This document shows, piece after piece, positions 45,248 to 58,178 of a DNA stretch of 64,000 nt. The position numbers were made by a program, and so were the translations under genes. The notes beneath the pieces were generated by a model. The model saw only the letters and a list, made by a program, of their open reading frames with translations. It was not told the DNA's origin and did no database searches. Origin of the DNA: Jaapia argillacea MUCL 33604 (Eukaryota > Basidiomycota > Agaricomycetes > Jaapiales > Jaapiaceae); the NCBI GenBank assembly GCA_000697665.1, contig KL197723.1, forward strand, positions 4,213 to 68,212, given 5' to 3'. Within the stretch, counting starts at the first letter, position 1. Each line of letters begins with the position of its first letter.

Positions 45248-47226
45248 ATGTTCGGATATAACCCGTACTCTGGCTATGATCCCTACTCATCTGCCAACCC
45301 CTACCTTCGTGCCTTGGCGGAAGAACGCGCAGCTCGTCGTGCGCAGCAAGAATCCCAAGCTCGCCAACGATTCACTCCACCCTTCGCCGGAGCATCACCA
45401 TATGCTTCCTTCTTGAACGACGAAGACGAGGGTGGGGTCGACGATCCGTTTGGACGAATATTCCATTCCCCGTTTGCACGAGAGCGAGAACGGAGAAGGT
45501 CTTCCGATTTGGAGGAGAGGGGAAGGTTGGAGTTACTCCGACGAGAGCAGCAAGAGAGGGAGAGGGAAAGATTAAGGCTGTTGGAAGAGCAAAGGCGACG
45601 CGAGATTGAGGCTCAGGAGAGGAGGAGAAGAGCCATTGAGGAGATGTATCGACGGGGTAGAGTATTCCCTGGTGAAGGGCAAGAGGAAGAAGATGAGGAG
45701 GCGCTCCATCCAGTGAGTTCAATTATTTGTTCTCATTTCCTCCCATCATTCTAACAATCTCATTCAACCAGATTCCACATCGCCGTGCAGCGTCTGCTTC
45801 ACCCTTCCCTTCACACCCAGGACACCGCAAGCCGGCCTCCCCATCCCCATCCAGACCCCCTGCACACGCAATACCCATCCCAATCCGTACCCATTCCAAA
45901 TCTCCCCTCTCTTCTCCCTCTCACTCGCCTTCTCCATCTCCTGGTCTCGCACAACCCAAATCGTCCCCATCTCCATCCCCACAACCGAAAATCCCCACTC
46001 CAGCTCCAGAACAAACCGAAGCAGCTATCAAGATCCAGTCCGCCTACCGTCAATATGCCCATCGCCGTTCCGCTCTATCCCAGATCGACCAGATCCGCCA
46101 ACAATTCCAGACCTTGAAATCCTCCTTCCGCATGCCCGCGAAGGTTGATTTCACGATCGAAGATGGGAAAGTCGTAACAGTTGACACGACCAAGATCTCA
46201 ACACCCAACACACCCCTACACCCAGATCCAACCACATTCGGAGCCGATCGCTCAATTGGTTCTTCGTCCTCTCAGCCAAAATTGGCTTTTACCCCCAATA
46301 ACGTCCCACTCCATGCTTACGACGAAGAGCTTAATAGATTATTGGGGAAGTTGGATGCTATTGAGAGTGGGGGTGATGGGGGTGTTAGGGAGAAGAGGAA
46401 GGGATGTGTGAGGGATGTGGAGAGTGAAGCTGTTAGGATTGAAGGGTGGAGGAGGGTGATTTGGGATCGGTTTCGTGAGAGTGAGGATGCGGAGCGGAAA
46501 GCGGGAGAGCAAGTTGAGGAAGAGGATAAAGTGGAGGAAGAGGAAAGGAAAGAGGTGGTGGAAGAAGAGAAGTCAAATGTTGGCGGTGAAGAGGGCTTGA
46601 TTATCCCTTCGGTCGAGGCGGGAGCGGATGGTACAAATGCTGAAGGGGAGGCAGAACCCACGACCACCGTCTCTCCAGCACCTTTGGAAGAATTTGAGTC
46701 GACACCTACCATCCGAACAGCCGAACCTGAAGATCAAGTCCACTCCGATACCATTCCTATTCCCATCGCCGTTGTCATTCCGGAAGGTCATGCCGAGATG
46801 AACATCGACAACCTTGATGTCGCGCCTGTTGCCACTCTCGAAGACTCTTCGTCACACCAACCCCATCCTCTCACGATCCCCACCTTACCCATGGCTACTA
46901 CCTTGACGTCTACACCGTCTGACGCTTACCTCACTGCGATCTCCCAAACATCACCTATCGTCCCTTCATTATCACACGATGAAGATACATTGTCGACTTC
47001 GACTGAACCGGCGTTGTTGACGCCGATGACGGAGGACGCGCATATATTGATGTATGTGGATTCTGGTACTCAGACTGGGGATGAGGAGTTTGAGTTGGTT
47101 GCTGTGCCCACGTCAATGAGTGGTTTGAAAAGGATAGAGGTGGGAGAAGGTCATGAGGTTGAGGAGGAGATACCTTCGCTTGTTGATGCTGATGCGAAGA
47201 TGTTTGACGAGTTTATTATGCTTTGA
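45248..47226 (+). CDS. BAG-domain cochaperone with IQ motif (639 aa)
   Basis: Two exons, 45248-45712 and 45772-47226, joined in frame. The N-terminus is Tyr/Pro-rich (MFGYNPYSGYDPYSS) followed by a long charged helix of Arg/Glu repeats. A Pro/Ser linker precedes an IQ motif (EAAIKIQSAYRQYAHRR, about residue 255), which in relatives binds calmodulin-like proteins. The BAG region follows: IDQIRQQFQTLKSSF, then LHAYDEELNRLLGKLDAIES, VRDVESEAVRIEGWRR. BAG domains bind the Hsp70 nucleotide-binding domain and promote nucleotide exchange. The C-terminal 250 residues are acidic and Thr/Pro-rich. The IQ plus BAG pairing recalls plant BAG5/6 proteins. Confidence 0.85.
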
Positions 47227-47365
47227 TGGATGGACAGAAGAGTTTGTTGGCGCTCATGATGAAGAGTTTCGTTTTCAACAAGTTTTCAATGTATCTTTAT
47301 TATCTTCATGCATATATCGCAATCACATGAGCATCTGCTTTAAATTCTTAACCTAGCTGGATATG

Positions 47366-48939
47366 TCAAAGACCGTGATTCCCTTTGTAAGTCTCTGCGT
47401 TCCAACGCTCCCATCCGTCTAGGGCACCCGGTGGGAGTCGAAACACTTCGACTTTGAGAGGACGGCAGCAGGCTATTGCTGGGTGATAAAACGGCCCCCT
47501 GTTACTTGGGATCCTAAATGTTCTCAACAGGACGAGAGGGTACATACCAGGGTCCTCTCCCGGTGCAATATCTGCTTTAAAAATCACCCGGACGAAAGTC
47601 GGTGGTTAGTGTGTTACGTCCTCATCGAGGTGAAGATAATGTAGAGATCAAAGAGAAAGGTAGGAAACGGGGAAGGAGGACACCCACCGTCTCCCCACAT
47701 CCTCAGACTGAGATCACCACCCGGACAAGTGGATAAGGCGACCAAGAGGTCTATTTCCGCGAAGAACTCGATATCTGGATATCCGAGGGTTAGTCGCTCC
47801 AAATGACAAGATGCCGCGGGCGACAAACATGTATCCTTGGTTGCTGGACATGTTTTCTGGGATGAGTTGTCAGGTATGATGCGATGGCCAGTTGTACGAG
47901 GCCTTCTCACCATAAAATACTGCAGATCAGGGATGAGCGAGTCACGACCAGATATCAATTGGGTGAGGCACAGAGAGGTAAATGTTTTGCTACCTTGTCC
48001 TCGCTATTCAGTCCGGTACATTGGAAGACATTCAGAACGTCCTAAGAGTTTGATTGAATGATTAGCGACAACAGGTCGGGATGCCATAGCCAGATGAGGA
48101 GATCAAGAGGTTGAACTAACGTGGACATCGAATTCTGTGAGACCGAACGGCTTGACTGCTCTTGTCAAGTTGGAGTGACAGTGAACATCTCGATCAACAC
48201 CTGTGAGGTACTTGTTGATGTAGGGATCGCATCGTGCCCCAAGCAAGTCGTGGACTACGGAGAGGGACTGAGTGTTGAACGGATGGAACTAGTGGCTACG
48301 TCGGGGACATACCCCTTCCACCCTCTGTATCGACGCCATAATCTTTGAGAGAGTCGGCAACGATAGTGGCCATTGGGCGTACTGCGAGGGCATATGGATT
48401 AAAGTCGGGCATAAGAGAGGTGTACACGCACAGAACGGTAGGGTTGACCAGAGACGGTCGTACACCGTGACGTGAGCGGCTTGTAGTTGACGGGTCCTCG
48501 ATGCCCAGAATCTCTACAGAATTGGAGGAGAGCAAGAAAGCGAAAAAAGTCGAAAGGGCGTACCTCTCGCGAATCATGCGCATTCCAAACTATATCAAGG
48601 ACCTCATGGGAGCGAATAATAGAGTAAGTATGATAAACTTACGATTCAAGTCTCCGACCTATTACAGAGAAAATTTGTCGGATGGGACTGGCCTCAGCTC
48701 TTTGAACTGTCTGATCGCAATTCGGAACCAGATGCACTGACTTGTGGACCCTCTGGAGTGCTGATTCTGAAGACATCCCCAGCAGACACATTCCATGCTC
48801 TTCCAGAGCGGATTGGAAGGATAAAGGAGTCGAGGAGCACGCGGTCACTGGTGCTCGCAACTTGGTCGTAGAATGATCGATTGATTGCAATGGGAGCGTA
48901 CGCTGCCCGCAACAACGGGGCTTGTGAGGTCATCGTCAC
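47366..48939 (-). CDS. DUF1989 family protein
   Basis: Start at 48939 (MTMTSQAPLLRAAYAP). Reading across about seven short introns gives DSFILPIRSGRAWNVSAGDVFRI and STPEGPQV, then RQLQAAHVTVYDRLWSTLPF, MATIVADSLKDYGVD, RCDPYINKYL and HCHSNLTRAV-like sequence, YIEFFAEIDLLVALSTCPGGDLS and the last exon CCRPLKVEVFRLPPG ... ETYKGNHGL. These follow the DUF1989 family in order; bacterial members accompany urea carboxylase and allophanate hydrolase genes, and the Cys-Pro-Gly-Gly-Asp and His residues suggest a metal or tetrahydrofolate-related site. Fungal function is unknown. Some exon joints are my best guess. Confidence 0.8.
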
Positions 48940-49427
48940 TGTGGTTATCTATTAGAAGTGAAATCAAGGTTTACGGCAGTGTGGCCAATCGATCAGCCCA
49001 GTAATGGACCCGTAGGTGGTAAGTTACTGAGTATTACAGCACCTAGTGATGCTTCACGAACAGGAGCGGCATATTGGCTGTTGTAGTTCAAACTTCCATC
49101 CCTCGCAAGCCGTCGTGAGGAAAAAAATCTTCTCATAAATCCAATAGGGACAACTATCGTGGGGAACAGCACGTCGTACAAACAAATTTCTGACATGGAA
49201 ACCATGTGTCCATCAGTGTAAATAGCACTAAGGTTGCGTACATTAGCCACATCCTGAAGATCGCCGCGATAGCGACCAAAAATCTACCGAGGTAGTTGGA
49301 ACAAGGGCCTAAAACGTCGACCCCATGGCAGATTCCATCCACCTCGGGAGGCAGGAGGAACCTCTAGTCTTCAGTCATGCTGGTGCTGTGATCGTAGATC
49401 CAAGCTGCAGCGAGACTGGGGGGGGCG
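48940..49427. other. intergenic upstream of DUF1989 gene
   Basis: No gene recognised; minus-strand open stretch 48993-49250 shows no domain. Contains the promoter of the DUF1989 gene. Confidence 0.35.
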
Positions 49428-50912
49428 TATCGTGAGGTTTTGGTAAAGTCGGTAAATTCATCTGACAGGGTGTCGTTCACGTACGCGGTGGGTGATTACC
49501 CAAAGGGAGATACTTCGACGAAGTTCAGTTGGTCGACGGTGCGGCGGAGAAAGACTGAATGACATTGGCCGGGACGCCCCAGAGGGCCTGGAAATTCCAC
49601 GAGAGGAACCGTCCAAGGAACGCAAGTGGGGCGTAGTGCGTATGAGAAAATGCACCCAGGATCGCTTGGGACAAGACGATCACGTCAAGGTTAGGAGGGA
49701 GATGTTCACCGGATGGTTCGATAGCATAAATTGGGTCTACTTGTCCAAGAAAAACTTTTTTGACACCGTGGTGAAAATAAATTGTCACTGGTCGAATTCT
49801 GGAAGAGCTTGGAGATCGCACACAACCGCATTCGCACCGAGCTTACGAACCACCCAACAATGGGAGACATGGCCGACTGCTCGCCACACTTCCCGTCATT
49901 GTGCTGCAGGAGTAGGCGGAGTAGAGCTGCACGATGGCTGTAGCTATCGGCCGGGGGGGAGGACGGGGTGTTGACTGGGCGCGACTCCGAGCGAGGCAGT
50001 GGTTCTCGGGTCTGAGCTTGGCAGGATTGTCGTGGATGTGGAGCGAGTGCGTGCGTGAACTGGACGGGTAAGTTCATTTCCGCGACATAACAGGGCCCAC
50101 CGCGAAGGTAAAATCGCATCGAAGTGCACGTCCAAGAATTCCTCCAACGAGGCGGTCTTCCAACGGCGATGGATGCGGAAGCTACAGGGCGAAGATTTTG
50201 GGGATGAAGAGGAAACTAAGAAATTCGACCCATGAGAAATTTGAACCGGAGTATTGAAGGAAAGGGAAAGGAGGAATGAGCGAGGGGCGACGGACCCAGT
50301 GAGATGGGTGGCGAGAGAGGAGTTCGAATTTTACCGGCGCCATCGGCTAGGGATGCGGAGGTGGAGGCGGACTTTGGAAGGTCCTCCCCCTCTCAAGCCC
50401 TTTGGGAGGCCGGCGCCGAGTACCGAACCCTTTCAAGTTGTCGACGTCACTAGCTGATCTACCTGGAGACTCTGCGTCTTGTTTTTGTTTTTGCTTTGGA
50501 ATATTGCATCTTGGGCATTCCGAGAACTACTAGCCCCCTCCCGCCAAGGCTGCCAAACGCCGTCCACGACATCCACAAGTGGTTGAGAGATCAGGGGCGG
50601 AAAGTTAGAATCTCAGCGGGGTAGTCACTCGGAGGAGATGACCGTGACACGGTCGGGGATAGGAGGATCATCAAGGCATCTCCGTGGCTTCCCTCTCATT
50701 ATAACTTCTGGCTAGCCAAGCGCAAGCTTGAGGAAGAACGCGACATCGCCAGATATCTTCCCGTTCGCCACGCAGGTATTATCCGACTAACCTGTCAGTA
50801 GGGATTTGGCAGGGCCTTCGACTTCGCTTCGAATCGTCGCACATCCTGCCTCTTGTGAGGGCGAAATCTGTGTGAAACTTCCGGTGCGCACGGTATCCAC
50901 GCGCACGGCAGC

Positions 50913-51482
50913 TCAAGGCCTGTCCTTGGACTTGAATATTCCGGTGAGTCCATAGTTTTTGGAAAGGGGGTTGGTTAATTTCTGCACCGCGTTAGGCCCG
51001 CCGTTCATGATACACGAACAACAAGGGGGGGGTCCTCGTAGGTCGGAGCTCCTGTCACCTAGACTGCTTTGCGTCTTCTTTCTCATGAACACTTTACTTA
51101 GGTTCATGAACCTTGTCCGAATCGACTTTACCAAGCGAGATACCGCCGGTCCCGCCTTGCCTCGTTTGCACCATAGTGTGACGGTCACAGTGACGTGACA
51201 GGGAGGACTTGGGGATACGTCGACCTTAGCAATCTGCAGGGAGTTTTGCTGGATATACTGACATTCAAGGACCCAGAAAGGGGACAAATAACTGAGTGGA
51301 ACGATACTCACATCTCGCTTAGGACGACGGCAAGAAATCCTCCTTGTCAGATTTCCCAAAGTCGCCTGTGATCGAAACCGTATCCTCACGCAGCGGACGG
51401 GATCCAGGTTGTCCAGGAGAAGTAGCAAGCATTTAATCTCAGTGTAATGATAGTCCCGAGGCCAGGGGAGTTGGTGGCGCAC
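50913..51482 (-). other. unrecognised open frame in duplication unit 1
   Basis: A 189-codon minus-strand frame with TEIKCLLLLLDNLDP, RIRFRSQATLGNLTRRISC and a C-terminus ending GIFKSKDRP. In unit 2 the peptide is similar (SDIKCFLLLMDNLDP; RIRFRSMVTLGNITSRISC) but the frame breaks into two (56487-56816 and 56226-56426). Retained amino-acid similarity hints at a once-coding exon; no family recognised. Confidence 0.35.
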
Positions 51483-52635
51483 GAAATACAGGGATCAGTG
51501 TTCGGTAACGAGACGAGCGCTGCATTGTAGGGCGCCTGTTTGCATCGGCCATTTTCAAAATATTCTCGCGCCGTCGGTGCACTCTCTTCGTCCTCATTCA
51601 TCCCCATCACCCGCGGCCGCTGAAACCTTTGCACATCATTTCGCCTTCATTCCTTCTCATAAGATCCTCCGACCGAGTTCTCGAAACCCCATTTCCAAAT
51701 AGCCCACGATGTTCATACTCAATCGCATCAGGGACGGCAACCTTCCGAACCACCAGCCTCAATACATAACGCCGTCTTCTAAAAGATGCCCGTATCCCCA
51801 TTATTCGTTTTACGACTTTCGGCGCGTGAGCAGCTACTCCCTGCCTTGAGGCTGCACAAGTGCCACGATCTCCGCGAAGTGGCTCCAGATCGTCCCTCAT
51901 AACTCGCCACGTCTCCATCTGTTCCTCTTTCGCCATTGTTTTGCGCGGCTCCTGCAAATATTTCTCACTTGCCCGCTGTCGGAAGCATTGAGAAACCGCA
52001 AAAGGTCTCGTTGTCATGGTCAGCTCCCTCGTTTGTGTACGATGTCTCTTCAATCTGCTGATACATGGTTATGTTCAGGGCGGCGTCAAGTTACGAGAAA
52101 ATTGCTTGCCGCGGTCCCAACGTCTGGTCTCCACGGTACACACTTAGAGGTTTGTTGGGCTGAGGTGCTCAACTGACATTGCTTCAGCTTACCACCAGCT
52201 CGGATGGATTGAGCCCCGAGGACGTCTTCAGTCTCCAGGTTGCTTTAGGAACCCGGCGTAATTCTGGGGCCGGTACGGGCTTCAAATTCATTCGGTTCTC
52301 GACGCTGGTGATTGTGAGCCCCTTCCTCGTTGTTTTCGGCCGTGTATTCAAGTTCTTGTCTCCAAGCAGGACTTGGCATTCAAAAAACACTACCAAAACC
52401 TCGCCGCACGTCGGCGTGTGGGTTCCGTAGAATGATTCTGCCGTGAACCCTATCGACGGCCGTTCGACAATGGTTTCGTTGTCCTCTTGTCTTTGAGAGA
52501 GTATTTTCCTTTCATATTTGGCCACCGTACTTGTGTTCCTGTTCGTATAACCTGCTAGGCCTAACCGTTGGTCTGTGCGGTGCTGCGCCTCGTTACGTAC
52601 CTAAATCTATTTTACGCGAACTCATTCTTCATTTA

Positions 52636-54384
52636 CTATCGTCCCACGGGAGTTGCAAAATTCTGATAGTTACACCTGTATCTCTAGATCGACTCAATTT
52701 CTGGAGTGCGGGTGGTGTCGGAGAGATGCCGCTGAAGAGGGTCGAAATTGTGGCGTTTCCACAGGCAATGCAAAACTCGGTCACGAAGCGTCGCGAAATT
52801 CGGGCTCCGCTAGGAGAAGCCGAGGCAGGCAGTGTACGGTCGCCTTGAGCCGCCAGGATTGATTTGGCATGTACCTGACGTCAAACTCAGCAAGTTGCCG
52901 CCAAGACCTCTGAAACCTCAAGCCTAACGAAACCTTCCCACGACACCTCATCAATAACGATTGGACAATGGCTCCGGCATTGCCGCCGACGCTTCTCTCG
53001 ACGTTGAACCTTCGCCCTCGCTGTTGGAAACGGTGACGACGCCTTATGCGCTGTATATTCACCAATTTTGAGCGGATTTTGGTAGTTTATTGCCTACCAT
53101 GTAGCTATTATGTTATGATAAATTATTATAGGACATTCAAATAGTTTTGGAGGGTTGGTTAGTGATATGCCACAATGTGAAGGCACGTGAAACACATCCA
53201 GATTTGGGAACTGACATCATCAGGTGTCGTGTGGTTTGCCGACGTTCGGTTTCTTCAGCGCCACGAACGACGTCGACAACGTCCTCTTCGTCGGGCAGCA
53301 GGTTGATTGTTGTGTGTGTGTTATGCTTGTGGAGAGATTTTACATCATCAACAGTTATTTTCGCTTTTTTGGGTATTTGATGCCTTTCTGTACTGCTCAC
53401 CAACCCCTCCAAAACTATTTGAATGTTCTATAATAATGTACCATACTATAACAGCTACATAGAAGGCAAGAAATTACAAAAATCCACTCGAAAGTCGTGG
53501 ATATACAGCGCATGAGGCGTCGTCACTGTTGCCAACAGTGAAGACGAAGGTTTAACTTTGAGAGAAGCGTCGGCGGCAATGCCGGAGCCATTGTCCAATC
53601 GTTATTCAGGTGTCGTGGGAGGGTTAGGTTAGACCTGAGGTTTCAGAGGTCCTGGCAGCAACTTGCTGATTTTGACGCCAGGTAAATGCCAAATCAATCC
53701 TGGCGGCTCAAGGCAACCGTAAGGCAGTGTGATAATTGATTGCAGGAATTTGGGGTGATCTGTTGTCGGAGTTATAATTCTCGCTGACCAATGTCACGCT
53801 GAGAAAGCTGCACAGAAAGCAGGTCTCCCGAGCGCAAAGGAAGAAACCAATCGCGAAAGTAAAATTGGAAGCCTATTTCTATATGCTAGAAAGGTCTATA
53901 AACCCGGAATGGAGGGATTTGAACCAAGTGATCTGGAGAGATCTTGTATTTCTTACACCAACCCATTTTCAGCCCTATCGACAATAGTTACACCCAAAGA
54001 AATGGCTACATCGTATATTTTAAAAATCGGACTTCACAGTCCTTTCAGAACAGTTACTAGCTACCCAGAGCCAAGGCCGATAAGCATTACAACAAATTGC
54101 AAAACGATGGTCAGGTTGAGAAAACCTGCCCAAAGAGAAAATATCGATGCCCGACACTTAGCGGTGTCGTCAGAAACCTTCTTGCCCTCAGGCGACTTGG
54201 GGTTGGTCGTAATTGCCCTTTAGGGACGGCTTGAGGAGCGGCTGAGGGCGGAAACTGAATTTTCTCTGTCCGTGTATCTTTCTACAACCTGACTATCGTT
54301 TTGAAAAATGCTGTATGACGAAATCCGAGGGCGCCAGAGACCAATTTGCAACTCTCGCCATTTGCAGCTCCCGTTAGCCGATAG
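52636..54384. mobile_element. TA-flanked TIR element, non-autonomous, with nested foldback
   Basis: The ends are inverted repeats, CTATCGTCCCACGGGAGTTG and CTATCGGCTAACGGGAGCTG, matching at 20 of 24 bases with TGCAAA beyond. It is flanked by TA on both sides (52634-52635 and 54385-54386). Unit 2 of the duplication has the uninterrupted site CTTCATTTATGCGCC near 57955, so the boundaries are confirmed by an empty paralogous site. Without the nested 887-bp element and its 8-bp duplication it would be about 854 bp. No transposase was recognised. TA duplication and TIR size suggest a Tc1/mariner-type non-autonomous element. Confidence 0.85.
52835..53721. mobile_element. 887-bp foldback element with 8-bp target duplication
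   Basis: Long inverted arms (52835-53161 and 53398-53721, about 325 bp each) start TACGGTNGCCTTGAGCC and surround a loop of about 236 bp. An exact 8-bp direct repeat AGGCAGTG flanks it (52827-52834 and 53722-53729). The arms contain short homologous runs such as CAATGGCTCCGGCATTGCC and TTCAAATAGTTTTGGAGG. No coding sequence recognised. The 8-bp duplication suggests mobilisation by a hAT-like transposase. It is inserted inside the TA-flanked element. Confidence 0.9.
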
Positions 54385-54742
54385 TATGGGCGGCGCATCA
54401 GCGTACAAACTATGATTTTCGAGATGCAAGGGGTTCTGATACCGGTCTACAATGTAAGGAAGAGACAACGCCATCCGATTGGAGTCTATGCACAAATCTG
54501 AGAGGAATACAGGATGTGGCCTGATGTGGGTGGGGAAAGGGTATCTCAAAATGTGGCATTGATACCGATGGGGAAGGAGTCCGTAGCTCACGTCGTTCGA
54601 GCTAAGTTGTGTTGATTATCATGTGCTCTGTGAAGAAATGACGATAAGGGGACACAACATCTTTGAGAGGCGATTACGAAACTGACATCTTGTCTCTGCA
54701 CTACAACGCATTGAACCTGCGGCTCTCCCTAGAAATCTTCGG

Positions 54743-57700
54743 AGGGGCGAGTATCGCGAGGTTTCGGCAAATTTGTCTGGCAGGGTGTGGCTCACGGATG
54801 AGGTGGAATAGCCAAGGGAGATATTTCGACAAAATGCAGATGGTCGACGGCAAAGACAAGGTGACGTTGGCCGGGACGTCCCAGAGGGCCTGGAAATTCC
54901 ACGAGAGGGACAGTATAAGGAACGCGAGTGCGGCGTGGTGCGAACGAGAAAACGCACGTCAGGATCGCCTTGGACAAGACGATCACGTCAAGGCTAAAAA
55001 GGAGACGTTATGAGAATGTTTCGATAGCATAGATTGGACGTACTTGCCGAAGAAAAAACTTTTCGATAGCATGGTGAAAATAATTTGTCACTGGTCAAAT
55101 TCTGGAAGAGCTTGAAGATCGTACACAATCGCATATGCACCGAGCTTATGAACCACTCGACAATGGGTGACATCGCCGTCCAGCGGAACCGTCGTTCACT
55201 CCTGGGGGCAACAATGGACAATCCCGTCAATTCCCATCATTGCATTCCACGAGCAGGCAGAGTAAAGTTGCAGGATGACTTGAGCTATCGGCCGGGGGGG
55301 AGGACGGGGTGTTATCAGGGCGCGAGGCAGTCGCTCCCGGGTCTGAGCTTGGCAGTGTTGGTGGTGGATGTGTGGCGTATTAGTCCCTTTGCTTGACACG
55401 GAGATTGAACATGGCCACCGCTAAGGGGAAGTCGCGTCCAAGAATCCCTCCAACGAGGCGGTCGTCCAAAGGTGATGGATGCGCAAGCGACTGGGCGGCG
55501 ATTTTGGGGATGAAGAGGAAACCAAGAAGATCGAACCACGAGAAATTGAACCGACGTATTGGAGGAAAGGGAAAGGCGGGATAAGCCTTTGAGGGGCGAC
55601 GGTCGGAATGAGTCAATGAGATGGGTAGTGAGAGGAGTTCGAATTTTACCGGCGCCATCGGCTAGGGGTGCGGAGGTGGAGGCGGACTTTGGAAAGGAAC
55701 CCCCGTAAGGCCGCTGGGAGGTCTCTACCAAGCCCCAAACCTTTTCAAGTTGGCGATATCACTAGCTGATCTACCTGGGGGCTCTGCGTCTTGTTTTTGC
55801 TTTGGAATATTGCATCTTGGCCATTCAAACGAGAGATATTAGTCCTCCCTCCCGCCGACTTCCGAGGCTACCAAACGCCATCCACGAAATCCACTAGCGG
55901 TTGAGAGAGCATCGGTGGAAATTAGAATCTCAGCAGGGTAGTCACTCGGGAGGAGATGAGACAGTAGGGGATAGGAGGGATGATCAAGGCATCGCCATGG
56001 CTTCCATCTCGTCGAAATTCCGGCACAATTAGCCCGAGGTTGAGGAAGAACGCCACATCGCCAGGGTCTTCCCGTCCACCACATAGGTACTAATATCCCA
56101 ACCTGCTGGTGGGGATTTGGCAGGGCCTTCAACTTCCCGCTTCGAATCGTCGCAGAGCCTGCATCTTGTGAGGGCGAAACCTGTGGCAAACTTCTGGGGC
56201 GCACGGTATCCACGACCACGGCAACTCAAGGCCTGACCTTGGGCTTGAATATTCCGGTGAGTCCACATTTTTCGGAAAAGGGGTTGGTCAATTTCTGCAC
56301 CGTGTTAGGCGCGGAGCCTCGCAGGTCAGGCGCAGAGCTCTTGTCACCTAGACTGCTTCGTGTCTTCTTCTTTCTCGTGAACACTTTACTCAGGTTCATG
56401 AACCTTGTCCGAATCGACTTTACCAAGCGAATGACTTGTCGATTCTGCCGGTTCCGTCTTACCTCGTTTGCACCATGGTGTGACCGTCACACATTTTGTG
56501 ACGTGACAGAGGAACCTGAGGATGTGACCCACGACGTTAGCAATCTGCAGGGAGTTTTGCTGGATATACTGACATTCAAGGACACGGAAGGAGAACAACC
56601 ACTGAGTGGAACGCTACCCACATCTCGCCTAGGACAACGGCAAGAAATCCTGCTTGTTATATTTCCCAAAGTCACCATTGATCGAAACCGTATCCTTGGG
56701 CAGAGGGTAGGATCCAGGTTATCCATGAGAAGTAGAAAGCATTTAATATCCGAGCAAATCCAATCCAGAGGCCTGGGGAGTTCGTGCTTACCAACTGGCT
56801 CACAAAGTATAGGCATCAGTGGTCGGTAATGAGTCGAGCGCTGTACTGTTGAGCGCCTGTTTGCATCAGCCGTTTTCGAAATCTTCTCGCGCCATCAATA
56901 AATTCACTCTCCACGTCCTCATTCATCGACATCCCCTTCGCCCGCTGAACCTCTCCGCATCGTTTCGCCTTGATCCCTTCGCACAATACCATTCGACCGA
57001 GTTAGGCTCGAAACCCCATTTCCTGATAGCCCGCGATGTCGATACTAAATCGCGTCAGGGACGGCAACCTTCCGAACCACCAGACTCAATACATAACGCC
57101 GTCCTCTTAAAAGATGCCCGCATCCCCATTATTCATTTTACGACTTTCGGCGCGTCAGCAGCTACTCCCTGCCTTGAGGCTGCACAAGTACCACGATCTC
57201 CGCGAACTGGCTCCAGATCGTCCCTCATAACTCGCCACGTCTCCATCTGTTCCTCTTTCGCCATTGTTTTGCACGGCTCCCGCAACTATTTCTCACTTGC
57301 CCGCTGTCGGAAGCATTGAGAAACTGCAAAAGGTCTCGTTGTCATGGTCAGCTTCCTTGTTTGTGTACGAGGTCTCTTCAATCTGCTGATACATGGCTAT
57401 GTTCAGGGTGGTGTTAAGTTACGAGAAAATTGTTTGCCGCGGTCCCAACATCTGGTCTCCACGGTACTCACTTAGAGGTTTGTTGGGCTGAGGTGCTCAA
57501 CTGACATTACTTCAGCTTACCACCGGCTCGGTTGGATTGAGGCCCGAGGATGTCTTCAGTCTCCAGGTTGCTTTAGGAACCCAGCATAATTCTGGGGTCG
57601 GTACGGGCTTCAAATTCATTCGGTTCTCGACGCTGGTGATTGTGAGTCGCTTCCTCGTTGTTTTTCTGCCGTGTATTCAAGCTCTTGTCTCCGAGCAGGA

Positions 57701-58178
57701 CTTGGCATTCAAAAAACACTACCAAAACCTCGCCGCACGTCAGCGTGTGGGTTCCTTCGAATGATTCTGCCGCGAACTATCGACGGCCGCCCGACAATGG
57801 TTTCGTTGTCGTCTTGTCTTTGAGAGGGTAGCTTCCTTTCATATTTCATCACCGTATTTCCGTGTTCCTGTTCGTATTAATCAACCTGCTTGGCCAACCA
57901 TTTGTTTGTGTGGTGTTGCCTCGTTGCATTCCTAACATTTGTTTTGCACGACCTCATTCTTCATTTATGCGCCACGCTCAGCGTACAAGCTATGGTTTAG
58001 ACATGCGAGGGGTTCTGATACCGGTCTACAGGGTAAGTAAGAGACAACGCCATCTGGTTGGAGTCTATGCACAAATGGGAGAGAAAAAATCCAGCACGCG
58101 GCCTGATGTGGCTGGGGAAAGGATATCACAAAATATGGAACTGATACTGATGGGGAAGGAATCCGTAGCTCACAGTGT
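54743..58178. repeat. tandem segmental duplication, unit 2
   Basis: Second unit, lacking the transposon insertion of unit 1. It preserves the empty insertion site near 57953-57960. Open plus-strand frames such as 56819-57319 and 57537-57764 have partial counterparts in unit 1, but shifts between units argue against a conserved protein for most of its length. Confidence 0.85.

Larger units (their letters stand above)
49428..54595. repeat. tandem segmental duplication, unit 1
   Basis: Aligns by eye with 54743-58178 in the same orientation at an offset of about 5.3 kb up to 52635, and again from about 54387 (offset about 3.58 kb). Landmarks are GGCCTGGAAATTCCACGAGAGG (49588 and 54889), CTTGAATATTCCGGTGAGTCC (50933 and 56244), CTTCCGAACCACCAG (51742 and 57070) and TCTGATACCGGTCTAC (54432 and 58015). 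The gap is one transposon insertion in this unit. Conserved short frames occur (MVSSLVCVRCLFNLLIHGY at 52016; VFSLQVALGT near 52230), but I cannot name a gene; the unit may be decayed or non-coding. Confidence 0.85.

Noticed and set aside
49492-49974. 160-codon plus-strand frame in duplication unit 1
   Set aside because: The matching part of unit 2 does not keep this frame, so it is probably not a protein gene.
53905-53980. Possible tRNA: minus-strand GGTTCAAATCC (B-box-like) with CTCCAGA upstream
   Set aside because: The flanking bases do not form acceptor, anticodon and T stems, so no cloverleaf can be drawn.
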